Source of the DNA: Desulfobacteraceae bacterium
GTDB lineage: Bacteria; Desulfobacterota; Desulfobacteria; Desulfobacterales; Desulfosarcinaceae
DNA: 26,679 nucleotides
Reading direction: 5' to 3'
NCBI GenBank assembly: GCA_027025615.1
Contig: JALVQM010000430.1
Coordinates: 1-26,679 of the forward strand
The notes under the pieces were generated by a model. That model was not told where the DNA came from. It made no database searches and was given only the letters and a program-made list of their open reading frames with translations. This document shows, in pieces, positions 1-7,923 of the stretch. How positions within the stretch are numbered: position 1 is the stretch's first letter; each line of letters opens with the position of its first letter. The translations under genes were made by a program, and so were the position numbers.

Positions 1-129
1 GGAACGCCAGTCAAAATGCTCACAGAACCGCTCGGCAGGCTGCGTCCGGCTTATGTTCGGTTCCTGGGCCAGGATGACCATAATCCACCGGATCGAGGTC
101 GTGTCTATATTGTCGAGGTGGCTCAGCAT
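1..129 (-). CDS. DUF4338/DruA-like protein, N-terminal part (cut by window edge)
   Basis: An open frame on the minus strand starts at ATG (129-127) and runs off the left edge after 43 codons. An in-frame TAA lies a few codons upstream, so this is the first possible ATG. The peptide reads like the N-terminus of DUF4338 proteins (the DruA family of the Druantia anti-phage system and related mobile-element proteins): a short helix with IRWIMVILAQEP, then ISRTQ, then FCEHFDWRS. Family members typically show a helix, then an SR-x-x-L element, then a WDWRN-like motif. I recognise this by eye only, and the conserved core lies outside the window. It is transcribed away from the polysaccharide genes, so it probably marks the outer boundary of the locus. 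No clear ribosome-binding site is visible; a hairpin sits directly upstream. A chance ORF is the alternative. Confidence 0.55.
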   Translation of the reverse strand, partial: MLSHLDNIDTTSIRWIMVILAQEPNISRTQPAERFCEHFDWRS

Positions 130-131
130 GG

Positions 132-160
132 GTGTCGAGCATTATGCCATGACTCGACAC
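132..160. repeat. 8-bp perfect inverted repeat (hairpin) at the start of the DruA-like gene
   Basis: GTGTCGAG at 132-139 and CTCGACAC at 153-160 are perfect inverted copies separated by 13 bases. The hairpin ends 2 bases upstream of the minus-strand ATG at 129. No T-run follows on either side, so it does not look like an intrinsic terminator. It could limit translation of the DruA-like gene, be an operator, or be part of a mobile-element end. Confidence 0.5.
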
Positions 161-225
161 CGTTGTTCAGAAGTATTTGTGGGTAATTGTCAGGCTATCT
201 CAGGTATTGCAACTATATATAATAT
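161..225 (+). promoter_or_regulatory. Short A/T-rich leader with a TATAAT box
   Basis: This leader precedes the first + strand gene. A perfect TATAAT lies at 218-223. The best -35-like element, TTGTCA at 187-192, is 25 bases away, which is too far for a normal sigma-70 promoter. With the ATG at 235, a transcript starting from this box would have almost no leader. A promoter is possible but weakly supported. Confidence 0.2.
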
Positions 226-1281
226 TTGAAAATCATGTTATCCAACCTGCGTATACTCGGCATGTTTCTGGGAACTGCCGGCATGTATTTTTCTTTTTTG
301 TATTTTCGAGGGAAAAACTGGCATAAATTTAATTTTCTTCTTTCATCTCTCATATTTTTCGGCATATTCCTTGTATCCTATAATCCGGAATTCGTGAATT
401 TTCTGCAGCGGTTTCTTTCTTTTGAACGGGCGGAATATGGCCGGTTGCTTGGGCTCCTCGTCTCTGCAGTTTTACTGCTTTTTATACTGTTACTCTATGT
501 CAAGAGCAGATGTGACGATCTTCGCTACCAGTTTGACCTGCTTGTCCGGGGCATCGGCCTGGAAAAAGTTACGGAACTAAAACATGCCGAGGAAAAAATA
601 AAAAGCCTGATGATTATTATCCCGGCATACAATGAGGCTAAAAACCTTGAAATTCTTCTGCCAAAGATACCTGAATCTATTTGTGGTGAAGAAGTTGGTG
701 TCATAGTTATTGATGATGGAAGTACTGACGAGACCTTCCAGGTTGCACAGGTCCATGGATGTTTGACTGTCCGTAATGTCATCAACCGTGGCCAGGGAGG
801 AAGTTCACGGCTTGGATACGATCTTCTTAGCGAGTTCAATGTACGTTTCGGCGTGACTATGGATGCGGATAATCAGCATCGACCTGAGGATATAGAAAAA
901 TTGATAAGACCTATTCTTCATGATGAGGCTGATCTTGTAATTGGCTCACGGATACTTGGCGACCAGGAAAAGGGAAGTCGGTTCAGGCAACTTGGCATTC
1001 ATTTTTTCAGTAGAATTATCAGCGCGGCTACCGGTGTAAAATTGACTGATTGTTCAAGTGGATTTAAAGCGTTCCGTATGGAAAAGATGAAGCAGCTTCA
1101 TTTAAAGGAAGAGCAGTTCCAAGCCGCTGAAGTGTTATTGGTTGCAGTGAAAAAACATCTGCGAGTCATTGAAGTCCCTATTGTTATTAAAAACAGGGGG
1201 GAGGGTACGAGTAAGAAAGGGACTAACTTAGTATATGGGGTTATGTTTCTAAAGACAATTATCAAGGCGTGGTGGCGTTAA
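226..1281 (+). CDS. Glycosyltransferase family 2 (DPM1-like) fused to an N-terminal DUF2304 membrane domain
   Basis: This likely transfers a sugar from a nucleotide sugar to polyprenyl phosphate or a glycan acceptor at the inner membrane. Residues ~1-115 contain three hydrophobic stretches followed by a charged amphipathic end, the pattern of DUF2304 proteins. Residues ~128-350 are a GT-A fold: IIIPAYNEAKN at the start, DDGS (163-166), MDADNQH with the DxD-type metal site (213-215), GSR (240-242) and TDCSSGFKAF. DUF2304 is usually a separate small protein beside a DPM1-like GT2, so the single-chain form is notable. The longest frame starts at TTG 226; ATG 235 is equally plausible and neither has a clear Shine-Dalgarno. 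The sulfotransferase gene follows 25 bp later. The exact donor and acceptor cannot be read from sequence. Confidence 0.9.
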   Translation: MKIMLSNLRILGMFLGTAGMYFSFLYFRGKNWHKFNFLLSSLIFFGIFLVSYNPEFVNFLQRFLSFERAEYGRLLGLLVSAVLLLFILLLYVKSRCDDLRYQFDLLVRGIGLEKVTELKHAEEKIKSLMIIIPAYNEAKNLEILLPKIPESICGEEVGVIVIDDGSTDETFQVAQVHGCLTVRNVINRGQGGSSRLGYDLLSEFNVRFGVTMDADNQHRPEDIEKLIRPILHDEADLVIGSRILGDQEKGSRFRQLGIHFFSRIISAATGVKLTDCSSGFKAFRMEKMKQLHLKEEQFQAAEVLLVAVKKHLRVIEVPIVIKNRGEGTSKKGTNLVYGVMFLKTIIKAWWR

Positions 1282-1306
1282 TTTATTATTTTCAAGGATA
1301 ATTTTG

Positions 1307-2203
1307 ATGGAAAATGTAGCCTTTATTATAGCTTCTCCCCGGTCGGGGACAACTGTTCTTGGTGAGATTCTTGGGCGTCATCCTGATATAGTACAGTGGT
1401 ATGAGCCCTATTTTATCTGGGATAAATTTTTTCATAAGGAAGGGGCTGATGTGCGTACAGCCGATCAGGCAACTGAAAAGGTGGCCAGCTATATTCGGCG
1501 GGAGTTTGAGATTGTACGGCAAGCATCAGGAGCCCGCCTGATAATCGATAAATCCCCTGAGCACAGTTTTAAGATTCCACTTATCCATGCCATTTTTCCC
1601 AAGGCGAAAATTATTCATTTGATACGTGATGGTCGGGACGTTACCCTATCCATTAGTCGTGAATGGGACAAGCGACGAGGTATTGTAGAGAATCGTGACT
1701 TCAGTGAACTGTTCAAGGTAGCTTGGGGTATGCTTAAGCGTCATCCTTTCTGGCGGAATCGTTTACAGGTCCTCTGGTTCGAGTTCCAGACAACAGCTTC
1801 TTTAAATCCTAAATCCTATCTCAATAAATCGAAGTGGCGCGGTCAGGTCGGTTGGGGGCCTCGTTTTCCAGGATGGCAAGAGGCTTTGAAGGAAAATACC
1901 ATCTTACAGTTTAACGCTCTGCAATGGGTGAAATGTGAAGAGTTTATTCAAAGAGATATTACTCTCCTGCCGGAAGAGCACGTGTTGGATGTCCGCTACG
2001 AAGAACTCATGACAAGTCCTGGCCCGCAAACCGAACGTATACTGCAATTCCTTGAACAGGACGCCTCTTTTGCCGCTGAGATTTCTGCAGAGTTAAGGAC
2101 AACAAGCATTAATCGATGGAAGAAGCATTTTACTGATGAGCAAGTGAAGGAGATACTGGTAACTGCGCGCCCCATGCTTGAACACTTGGAATATCCTATT
2201 TAA
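1307..2203 (+). CDS. Sulfotransferase (PAPS-dependent)
   Basis: This cytoplasmic enzyme is predicted to transfer sulfate from PAPS to a hydroxyl, here probably on a sugar of the polysaccharide. The 298-aa length fits the Sulfotransfer family. The 5'-phosphosulfate-binding loop SPRSGTT is at residues 10-16 and the 3'-phosphate-binding element IRDGRDVTLSIS at ~106-117. ATG 1307 is preferred over TTG 1304 because AAGGA (1294-1298) sits 8 bases before it. It lies directly behind the GT2 gene, which suggests one transcript. No PAPS synthesis genes (sulfate adenylyltransferase, APS kinase) lie in the window, so PAPS must come from elsewhere. The family is certain from the motifs. The acceptor, sugar versus protein or lipid, is inferred only from the neighbours. 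Confidence 0.92.
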   Translation: MENVAFIIASPRSGTTVLGEILGRHPDIVQWYEPYFIWDKFFHKEGADVRTADQATEKVASYIRREFEIVRQASGARLIIDKSPEHSFKIPLIHAIFPKAKIIHLIRDGRDVTLSISREWDKRRGIVENRDFSELFKVAWGMLKRHPFWRNRLQVLWFEFQTTASLNPKSYLNKSKWRGQVGWGPRFPGWQEALKENTILQFNALQWVKCEEFIQRDITLLPEEHVLDVRYEELMTSPGPQTERILQFLEQDASFAAEISAELRTTSINRWKKHFTDEQVKEILVTARPMLEHLEYPI

Positions 2204-2231
2204 TTTATAACATGCAGGAGTGTGATATTTA

Positions 2232-2354
2232 ATGCCATCACTTGGAACATATACAGACCTCGTCAAGTTCCACTCAATCAAGCCGTTTTTTTGGGACACT
2301 TTTGCAAGGGGGAGTCTCAGGGTCTTGAAATTGGGATTTTTCAAGATCGACTAA
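2232..2354 (+). CDS. Possible small protein, 40 aa (unknown)
   Basis: A 40-codon frame lies in the 172-bp space between the sulfotransferase and amidotransferase genes. AGGAG at 2216-2220 precedes its ATG, although the spacing of 11 bases is long. The peptide begins MPSLGTYTDLV and ends LGFFKID. It is rich in F, K and R, has no transmembrane segment and matches no family I recognise. It would end 21 bases before the next start codon, consistent with an operon position. Chance is a real alternative for a frame this short. Confidence 0.35.
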   Translation: MPSLGTYTDLVKFHSIKPFFWDTFARGSLRVLKLGFFKID

Positions 2355-2375
2355 TAAGAACAACAGAGGTCACAT

Positions 2376-4367
2376 ATGTGCGGTATTTTTGGACTCATTG
2401 TCCCTCCGGGTACGTTGGTTTCTTATCCGGTATTTGAAGATATCTGTAAACAGCTTTTTATTCTTTCTGAAACTAGGGGCCGTGAATCAGCTGGTCTTGC
2501 GGCTACTTCTGCGTCAGAAAAAGGAATCAGGATTTTCCGTAAGCCATCTGCACCTTCTGAGCTCATCCGAATGAGTGGATTTAAAAATATTGTTCAGGAT
2601 TGCTACGGCCCTATGGGCAACAACTCCGTTCCAAATCCCTCTGCACCAGCATGCCTGATAGGCCATGCCAGGCTGGTTACTGATGGAGCGCAGACCACCG
2701 ACACAAATAATCAGCCAGTTATTTATAATGATTTGGCCCTAGTTCATAACGGCATAGTGGTTAATGATGAGGTGTTGTGGGGTGAATATGACGATCTGGA
2801 AAGGCACTGTGAGGTTGATTCCGAGGTTATTGTTGCATTAATAGATAAGTTGACTCAAGAGGGCATGCCGATGGATCAAGCGATCAGGGAAGCATTTGGC
2901 ATGATAAAGGGGGCCGCCTCAATAGCACTTATGCGTGAAAAGAGTTCTGCGCTAGCGTTGGCAACCAATACCGGGTCGTTGTTTTTGTGTAAGGCCCAAG
3001 CCGTACCCCTCTGCTTCTTTGTGTCTGAGTTGTATATTGCCCAAAAGATTGCATCTAACCGCCGATTCAGGAGAGTGTTTGGAACGTGTGAGATTGAACA
3101 ACTCAAGGCCGGGCAGGGTTGCCTGGTTGATATGGAACAGTGCATTTCAGGCTACTTTGATCTTAAGCAACCAGAATATATTGATTTAAGTGGCAACCTA
3201 TCCGTATCGCAGATCGGTCGCAGCTCCACGGAAAAGAAAAGCGACCAACTACTAAAAATAAAAAAACTTTCTATTGATATCCCGCCTCTTAAAAGATGTA
3301 CACGGTGTATTCTACCAGAAACAATACCATTTATTGAGTTTGATGAACAAGGCGTGTGTAATTTCTGCCGTAATTATACTAAAAAACCTGTTCTCGGCAG
3401 GGAAGAACTTGAAAAAGTTGTAGCTCCCTATCGAAGTAAAAACGGTGAACCTGATTGTATAGTTGGCCTAAGTGGGGGGCGGGACAGTACGTACACCCTT
3501 CATTATCTGAAAGTCGAGTTGGGGATGAACCCTATTGCGTATACGTATGATTGGGGAATGGTGACAGATCTGGCGCGAAGAAATCAGTCAAGAATATGTG
3601 GGAGACTCGGGGTTGAACATATCCTTGTTTCTGCTGATATTGAAAAAAAGAGACGGTATATACAGAAAAATATCAAAGCATGGCTGCAAAAACCGGATCT
3701 TGGCCTTATCCCTCTTTTTATGGCGGGAGATAAACAATATTTTGCTTATGCCCATAAAGTTCGAAAGCAGACAGGAATTCCACTTGTCATGTGGTGTTCC
3801 AATCCGCGTCTGGAAAATTGCGTGTTTAAGTCAGGCTTTGCCGGGATTAATATAGGGGGACGACGGGTATGGGATATTTCACTTCTGGAAAAAATAAAAA
3901 TAGCCTCTTACTATGGCACAGCTTTTCTTCGGAACCCGGCCTTCCTTAATGAATCCCTGAAAGATACCTTGGTCTCGTTTTACTGGTCATGGCTTGTCCC
4001 TCATGATTTTGTCTTTTTTTTCGACTACATCCCATGGGATGAAAAGATTATCATGGATACTCTCCGCCGAGAGTATGAGTGGGAAGTGGATGGGGGGACA
4101 ACTTCAACATGGAGAATAGGTGATGGGACAGCTGCATTTTATAATTATATTTATTATAAGGTAGCAGGATTCACTGAACATGATACATTTCGAAGCAATC
4201 AGGTTCGGGAGGGTATGTTGACCAGAGATGAAGCACTCAGCCTGGTTCATGAGGACAACAAGCCACGCTATGATAGTCTTGCCTGGTATGCTGAAACAAA
4301 CAACTTCGATCTGGACAGTGCACTCCGGGTCATTGATGCGATTCCCCCCCTCTATTATTCCCACTGA
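2376..4367 (+). CDS. Fused class II glutaminase and N-acetyl-sugar amidotransferase (WbpG/PseA-like PP-loop enzyme)
   Basis: This protein is predicted to hydrolyse glutamine and pass the ammonia to an adenylated sugar, making an amidino or amino group on an N-acetyl sugar. Residues 1-~260 are an Ntn-type class II glutamine amidotransferase: Cys2 would be the nucleophile after Met removal, followed by RGRESAG (34-40), GHARLVTDG (96-104), NNQPV (111-115), VHNG (123-126) and DSEV. Residues ~305-660 resemble the WbpG/PseA/LegG-type amidotransferases: a zinc-like CxxC pair (C308, C311, C328, C331) and a PP-loop SGGRDS (366-371) for ATP. WbpG-type enzymes usually take ammonia from a separate HisH-like partner; here the glutaminase appears built in, as in asparagine synthase B. 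AGAGG (2365-2369) sits 6 bases before the ATG. No other genes for a known amidino-sugar pathway are visible, so the substrate is unknown. Confidence 0.87.
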   Translation: MCGIFGLIVPPGTLVSYPVFEDICKQLFILSETRGRESAGLAATSASEKGIRIFRKPSAPSELIRMSGFKNIVQDCYGPMGNNSVPNPSAPACLIGHARLVTDGAQTTDTNNQPVIYNDLALVHNGIVVNDEVLWGEYDDLERHCEVDSEVIVALIDKLTQEGMPMDQAIREAFGMIKGAASIALMREKSSALALATNTGSLFLCKAQAVPLCFFVSELYIAQKIASNRRFRRVFGTCEIEQLKAGQGCLVDMEQCISGYFDLKQPEYIDLSGNLSVSQIGRSSTEKKSDQLLKIKKLSIDIPPLKRCTRCILPETIPFIEFDEQGVCNFCRNYTKKPVLGREELEKVVAPYRSKNGEPDCIVGLSGGRDSTYTLHYLKVELGMNPIAYTYDWGMVTDLARRNQSRICGRLGVEHILVSADIEKKRRYIQKNIKAWLQKPDLGLIPLFMAGDKQYFAYAHKVRKQTGIPLVMWCSNPRLENCVFKSGFAGINIGGRRVWDISLLEKIKIASYYGTAFLRNPAFLNESLKDTLVSFYWSWLVPHDFVFFFDYIPWDEKIIMDTLRREYEWEVDGGTTSTWRIGDGTAAFYNYIYYKVAGFTEHDTFRSNQVREGMLTRDEALSLVHEDNKPRYDSLAWYAETNNFDLDSALRVIDAIPPLYYSH

Positions 4368-4399
4368 TTTCATTAATTCGGGCCGATCGTCAATTGCTG

Positions 4400-5689
4400 A
4401 TGAAAATGCATAGAGTGCGTATGGCACTAAATGGTAAGTTTCAGCAGGAGCTGGCCTGGAATCTTGTAAGTCTGGGGATTATGGGTGCCAGTGGCATCCT
4501 GTTGAATATCCTGATAGCTCTGTTTTATGAACCTGCGCACCTGGGAATATTTAATCAGGCGTTTGCCGTCTATATCTTTTCCTCCCAGCTTGGCGCCGCA
4601 GGAATTCCTGTTTCCACGCTGAAGTATGTTGCTGAATTTTCACTAAACAAAAATCGTTGCCAGACCATCATGGTCACTGGGCTACTCGTTGCTGCTTTTT
4701 CAGGTATAACCGTATCGTGCCTGCTTTATTATAGTCGAGGCCTTATTGCTTCTTTATTGGCAAGCCCGGGCATGGTTTCTGCCGTGGCTTGGATTAGTCC
4801 CGGACTCTTCTTTTTTATTATAAACAAGGTGTTGTTGAATATATTGAACGGACAGCGAAGGATGAAGGCTTTTGCTGTACTGCAATCTTTGCGCTATTGT
4901 TTCATGGTCGGAATCTTTTTTTTTCTGGCAAACATCAAGTGGCCTGGTGCCAGTCTTTCCGTAGTGTTCACCGTGGCCGAAGTTCTTCTTTTTTTCTGCA
5001 GCCTGCCGTTACTCCTGCCCTTGTTCTTTCCAATAAAACTGAAGGACATCCGGTATTGGACCGTGTGTCATGTTGAGTTTGGAACCAAATCTTTTTTAAG
5101 CGGCATGCTGCTTGAGCTGAATTCACGGGTCGATGTACTTATGTTGGGATATTTTTCCACGGATACAGTAGTCGGGGTATATAGTTTCTCTGCCATCCTG
5201 GCAGAAGGTGTTTTTCAAATTCTTGTTGTGGTCATACGCAACGTGACCCCGATTCTTGTTCGGCTTATTTCTCTGGGGAAAATTGATGAGCTGAAACAGG
5301 TCATAACGAAAACGAAACACATCACTTTTTTTTCCATGGTTGTTGTTGGCACGGTCCTAGTGGGAACCTATCCGTTGTTGATCCATATGCTTACCAATAA
5401 GATTGACTTATACGCCGGCTGGCCAGTTTTTTCCATTCTGGTTTGTGGTATAGTGGCGGCATCCGGTTATCTGCCGTTTCGCAATATTCTCCAAGCTGGT
5501 GGTTATCCTGGTTGGCATACGATCATGATCAGTTTTCTGGTTGTGATCAATATTGTTTTAAATGCCCTGTTTATTCCCCAATGGGGCATGGAAGGTGCGG
5601 CGGTTGCCACGGCCATCAGTATGGTTCTGCTTATCCTGCTCCTCAGGGGGATGGCGAATAGAGTCTTTGGATTCAGGATATTAGAGTGA
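4400..5689 (+). CDS. Wzx-like oligosaccharide flippase (MATE/MOP superfamily)
   Basis: This inner-membrane protein likely flips polyprenyl-linked glycan repeat units to the periplasmic face. The ~429 residues are almost entirely hydrophobic segments (about 12 expected helices) with short charged loops. The start ELAWNLVSLGIMGASGILLN and the later PAHLGIFNQAF resemble polysaccharide biosynthesis proteins of the PST/Wzx group. Several starts are possible (TTG 4394, ATG 4400, 4406, 4421), and no strong Shine-Dalgarno decides between them. It begins 32 bp after the amidotransferase gene. Substrate specificity cannot be told from sequence. A lipid II flippase of the same superfamily is unlikely, because all its neighbours are polysaccharide genes. 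Confidence 0.87.
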   Translation: MKMHRVRMALNGKFQQELAWNLVSLGIMGASGILLNILIALFYEPAHLGIFNQAFAVYIFSSQLGAAGIPVSTLKYVAEFSLNKNRCQTIMVTGLLVAAFSGITVSCLLYYSRGLIASLLASPGMVSAVAWISPGLFFFIINKVLLNILNGQRRMKAFAVLQSLRYCFMVGIFFFLANIKWPGASLSVVFTVAEVLLFFCSLPLLLPLFFPIKLKDIRYWTVCHVEFGTKSFLSGMLLELNSRVDVLMLGYFSTDTVVGVYSFSAILAEGVFQILVVVIRNVTPILVRLISLGKIDELKQVITKTKHITFFSMVVVGTVLVGTYPLLIHMLTNKIDLYAGWPVFSILVCGIVAASGYLPFRNILQAGGYPGWHTIMISFLVVINIVLNALFIPQWGMEGAAVATAISMVLLILLLRGMANRVFGFRILE

Positions 5690-5706
5690 TGGAATAAGCA
5701 GAAGTT

Positions 5707-5892
5707 ATGTACATATTTGTCAGAGGAAATAAGCAAGGGCAGGCTGGGGCGAAAGAGACGAGTCAGCTCATGGATATGGGACAGCTCGATAAAGCACTCA
5801 CCTGTGCTGAAGAAGCCGTACGCCTTAATCTTACCGAACCTGCATGTAAAAATTTGCTTTTACAATTGAATAAAAAAACTATGGGCAGGTGA
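5707..5892 (+). CDS. Small TPR-like protein, 61 aa (possibly a remnant)
   Basis: A 61-codon frame fills the space between the flippase and the GT4 gene; its stop overlaps the earliest possible GT4 start by 4 bases. The middle of the peptide follows the tetratricopeptide pattern: small residue, G, then Q-L-D-K-A-L, then a second helix CAEEAVRLNL followed by EPACKNLL. That is about one and a half repeats, too few for a stable solenoid. It could be a helical partner protein, the residue of a larger TPR protein, or chance. The Shine-Dalgarno is weak. Confidence 0.45.
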   Translation: MYIFVRGNKQGQAGAKETSQLMDMGQLDKALTCAEEAVRLNLTEPACKNLLLQLNKKTMGR

Positions 5893-7076
5893 ATGTGAAG
5901 CATATCTGCCATATCTCAACTACATTTAATCTACGTTCAGGTTCTGCGCGACGGACTTCGGCAATTATCAAAGAGTCAATCAGGTCCGGATATCGTGTAT
6001 CTCTGATCATAGGGAAAGATAACGACCTGAAGCAATCCGACCTGGCCGGTGTTGACATATTTTCTGTGCCGCGCATGGTAAAATATGTCAAGCCGGGATG
6101 TGACTTCAATGCCCCGGGGGACATTAAAAAAGTTCTCGCAGGGATCAAGCCTGATATTGTTCATACCCACCTGGCCAAAGCTGGTATCTTCGGCCGCCTC
6201 GCCGCCAAACGTGCTGGGGTCCCGTGTGTCCTGCATACGGTGCATGGGCCCACTTTCCCTTCCCGGCTATCTTTGCATAAGAGGATTATTTATCGTGCAA
6301 TGGAACGAATTTGCGCTCGAATGACAGACCGGTTTATTTTTGTTGGTAAAGAATTGCAACAGTCCTATATTCAGGCCCGCGTATGTACCCATGCCAACTC
6401 TCACGTTATTCGGACCGGTCGGCCCGACAAGGTAATTGATCGCCGGCCACTGTCCGATTCAAAGAGGCAACGGCTGCGGAATGCTTTGTTTGGTGGCTTT
6501 GGGACGGATTTTCTTATTGTTACCGTTGGCCGACTTGTGCCTGCAAAACAGCTTGAGCATGCTGTGTTGATTTTGGTGCAACTACGACAAAAAGGAGTTC
6601 CTGCCAGGCTTGCGATTGTTGGTAAATCGTTGTTGGCGGAGGAACAGGGATATGAGCACAGAATTCTTCAGCTTGCTCGTGAGCAGCATGTTGAGGATTT
6701 CATAGTTTTTACAGGGTTTCGAACCGATGTCCCCGATGTGATGGATGCCGCTGACGCGGTTCTGCTGACATCACGATATGAAGGACTGCCTAATGTCGCC
6801 GTGGAAGCACTGATCGCAAAAACACCGATGGTTGCGTATAATGTCTCTGGGATATCTGAAGTCCTGAAACACAGGGAAACCGGGTACATTGTTCAGCAGG
6901 GCGATGTTGACGGTGCGGTTGCGGGGCTGTGCTACTGGTATTCCACTGGGAAAAAAATAGTATGGCAAAATGAAAAGGAAAACCATGCAATACTCAATTC
7001 TTTTCGTGAGAGCACTATGTTGCGGCAAAAAATGAACCTATATGAAGAGATTTTTTGCAACTTACCGTCCCGGTAG
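5889..7076 (+). CDS. Glycosyltransferase family 4 (GT-B fold)
   Basis: This is a predicted retaining glycosyltransferase adding one sugar to the growing glycan at the cytoplasmic face. The N-terminal half shows HTHLAKAGIFGRLAAKRAG and HTVHG, typical of GT4 acceptor domains. The C-terminal half has VGRLVPAKQLEHAV, the IVGKS strand, FTGFRTDV and the donor-site E-x7-E motif within RYEGLPNVAVEALIA. Length (~393-395 aa) is normal. Start codons are GTG 5889 or GTG 5895; AGG at 5887-5889 fits the second better. It is the last gene before a 910-bp spacer and so probably ends this transcription unit. Donor and linkage are unknown. Confidence 0.92.
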   Translation: MNVKHICHISTTFNLRSGSARRTSAIIKESIRSGYRVSLIIGKDNDLKQSDLAGVDIFSVPRMVKYVKPGCDFNAPGDIKKVLAGIKPDIVHTHLAKAGIFGRLAAKRAGVPCVLHTVHGPTFPSRLSLHKRIIYRAMERICARMTDRFIFVGKELQQSYIQARVCTHANSHVIRTGRPDKVIDRRPLSDSKRQRLRNALFGGFGTDFLIVTVGRLVPAKQLEHAVLILVQLRQKGVPARLAIVGKSLLAEEQGYEHRILQLAREQHVEDFIVFTGFRTDVPDVMDAADAVLLTSRYEGLPNVAVEALIAKTPMVAYNVSGISEVLKHRETGYIVQQGDVDGAVAGLCYWYSTGKKIVWQNEKENHAILNSFRESTMLRQKMNLYEEIFCNLPSR

Positions 7077-7664
7077 CGCCTGTACCTAAGGTCTCTTCGG
7101 CCGATCTAGCGGAGTCTTACATGCCCACCTACCTCGTTTGCCTAAGAAATAATGCTTGGAACATCCTTTATATGTGTTGCGTTTCACTTTATCCGAAAAT
7201 AAGGTTGTGCATGTTTTTAGCGTAACATGTTGATTTCTATTGTTGGTTGTGCCGTCAAGGCATGCTGGTTCATCCGAAAATCACCCACGGAGGACATGCC
7301 TGCCCATGCCGGAGTCGGAGATTTTCATTGTTTGTTGTGGCTGGCCAATCTGGTCCAGCTATGCTGGTTTATCTGAATAACATTTTTTTGATTCTTTTGA
7401 ACGTCGAGAACACATGGCGTGATAACTTTACAAAATTTTCAGTAATTTGATATAGTATCTCTTTTGCTAATCATTATCGATAGCAGCGTCATTTAATCTT
7501 CTTATGTTTATATAGTGATTACAGAAGAATGTATCGTATACCACGGTCATCAAAATCAAGAGATTATACCCTCGAATTTGTTGCTGAGAACTTCAACCTT
7601 TTCAATGACCGGTGGCAAGGCACTTAAAAGATAATTTGTAATCATTTATAAAAGATATGATATT

Positions 7665-7696
7665 TGTCCGTTTGCTTAATTTGATAAATACGGACA
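7665..7696. repeat. 7-bp inverted repeat TGTCCGT/ACGGACA
   Basis: TGTCCGT (7665-7671) and ACGGACA (7690-7696) are perfect inverted copies around an 18-base A/T-rich loop, about 290 bp upstream of the sugar-transferase gene. The spacing fits either an operator dyad or a weak hairpin. There is no T-run, so a terminator is unlikely. Confidence 0.35.
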
Positions 7697-7888
7697 GGTA
7701 TCCAAGTAATATTAGAAAAAACGCCAATTTTGAGCACATAATGTACGAAATAACAATATGATGCCTGTTTTGTTCGCAATTCCTGGATTCGAATGAAATT
7801 TTTTATTTAAGGACGGACAGCAGGCGGGCATGTGTTTCCCTGGTGCTTGTAATTTGTTCTTGATTGCACGAAATTGTACACGAGCGTC

Positions 7889-7923
7889 GATTCGCCATCG
7901 TCCCCTCCTTTACGGAGCGAATC
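7889..7923. repeat. Hairpin 64 bp upstream of the initiating sugar-transferase gene
   Basis: GATTCGC (7889-7895) pairs with GCGAATC (7917-7923) around a C-rich loop that also holds a small CTCC/GGAG stem. It lies in the presumed 5' leader of the gene at 7987. It could be a leader RNA structure or a protein-binding site. It does not match a riboswitch family I know. Confidence 0.35.

Noticed and set aside
2222..2437. 71-codon + strand frame before and into the amidotransferase gene
   Set aside because: It overlaps the well-supported start of the amidotransferase in another frame and resembles no family.
7072..7078. GGTAGCG, similar to part of the ops/JUMPstart element used by RfaH
   Set aside because: It overlaps the stop codon of the GT4 gene, lacks the full GGCGGTAGCGTG and is not in a leader region.
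7247..7450. 67-codon + strand frame in the 910-bp spacer
   Set aside because: It covers the degenerate repeats, is Cys-rich in a random way and has no Shine-Dalgarno.
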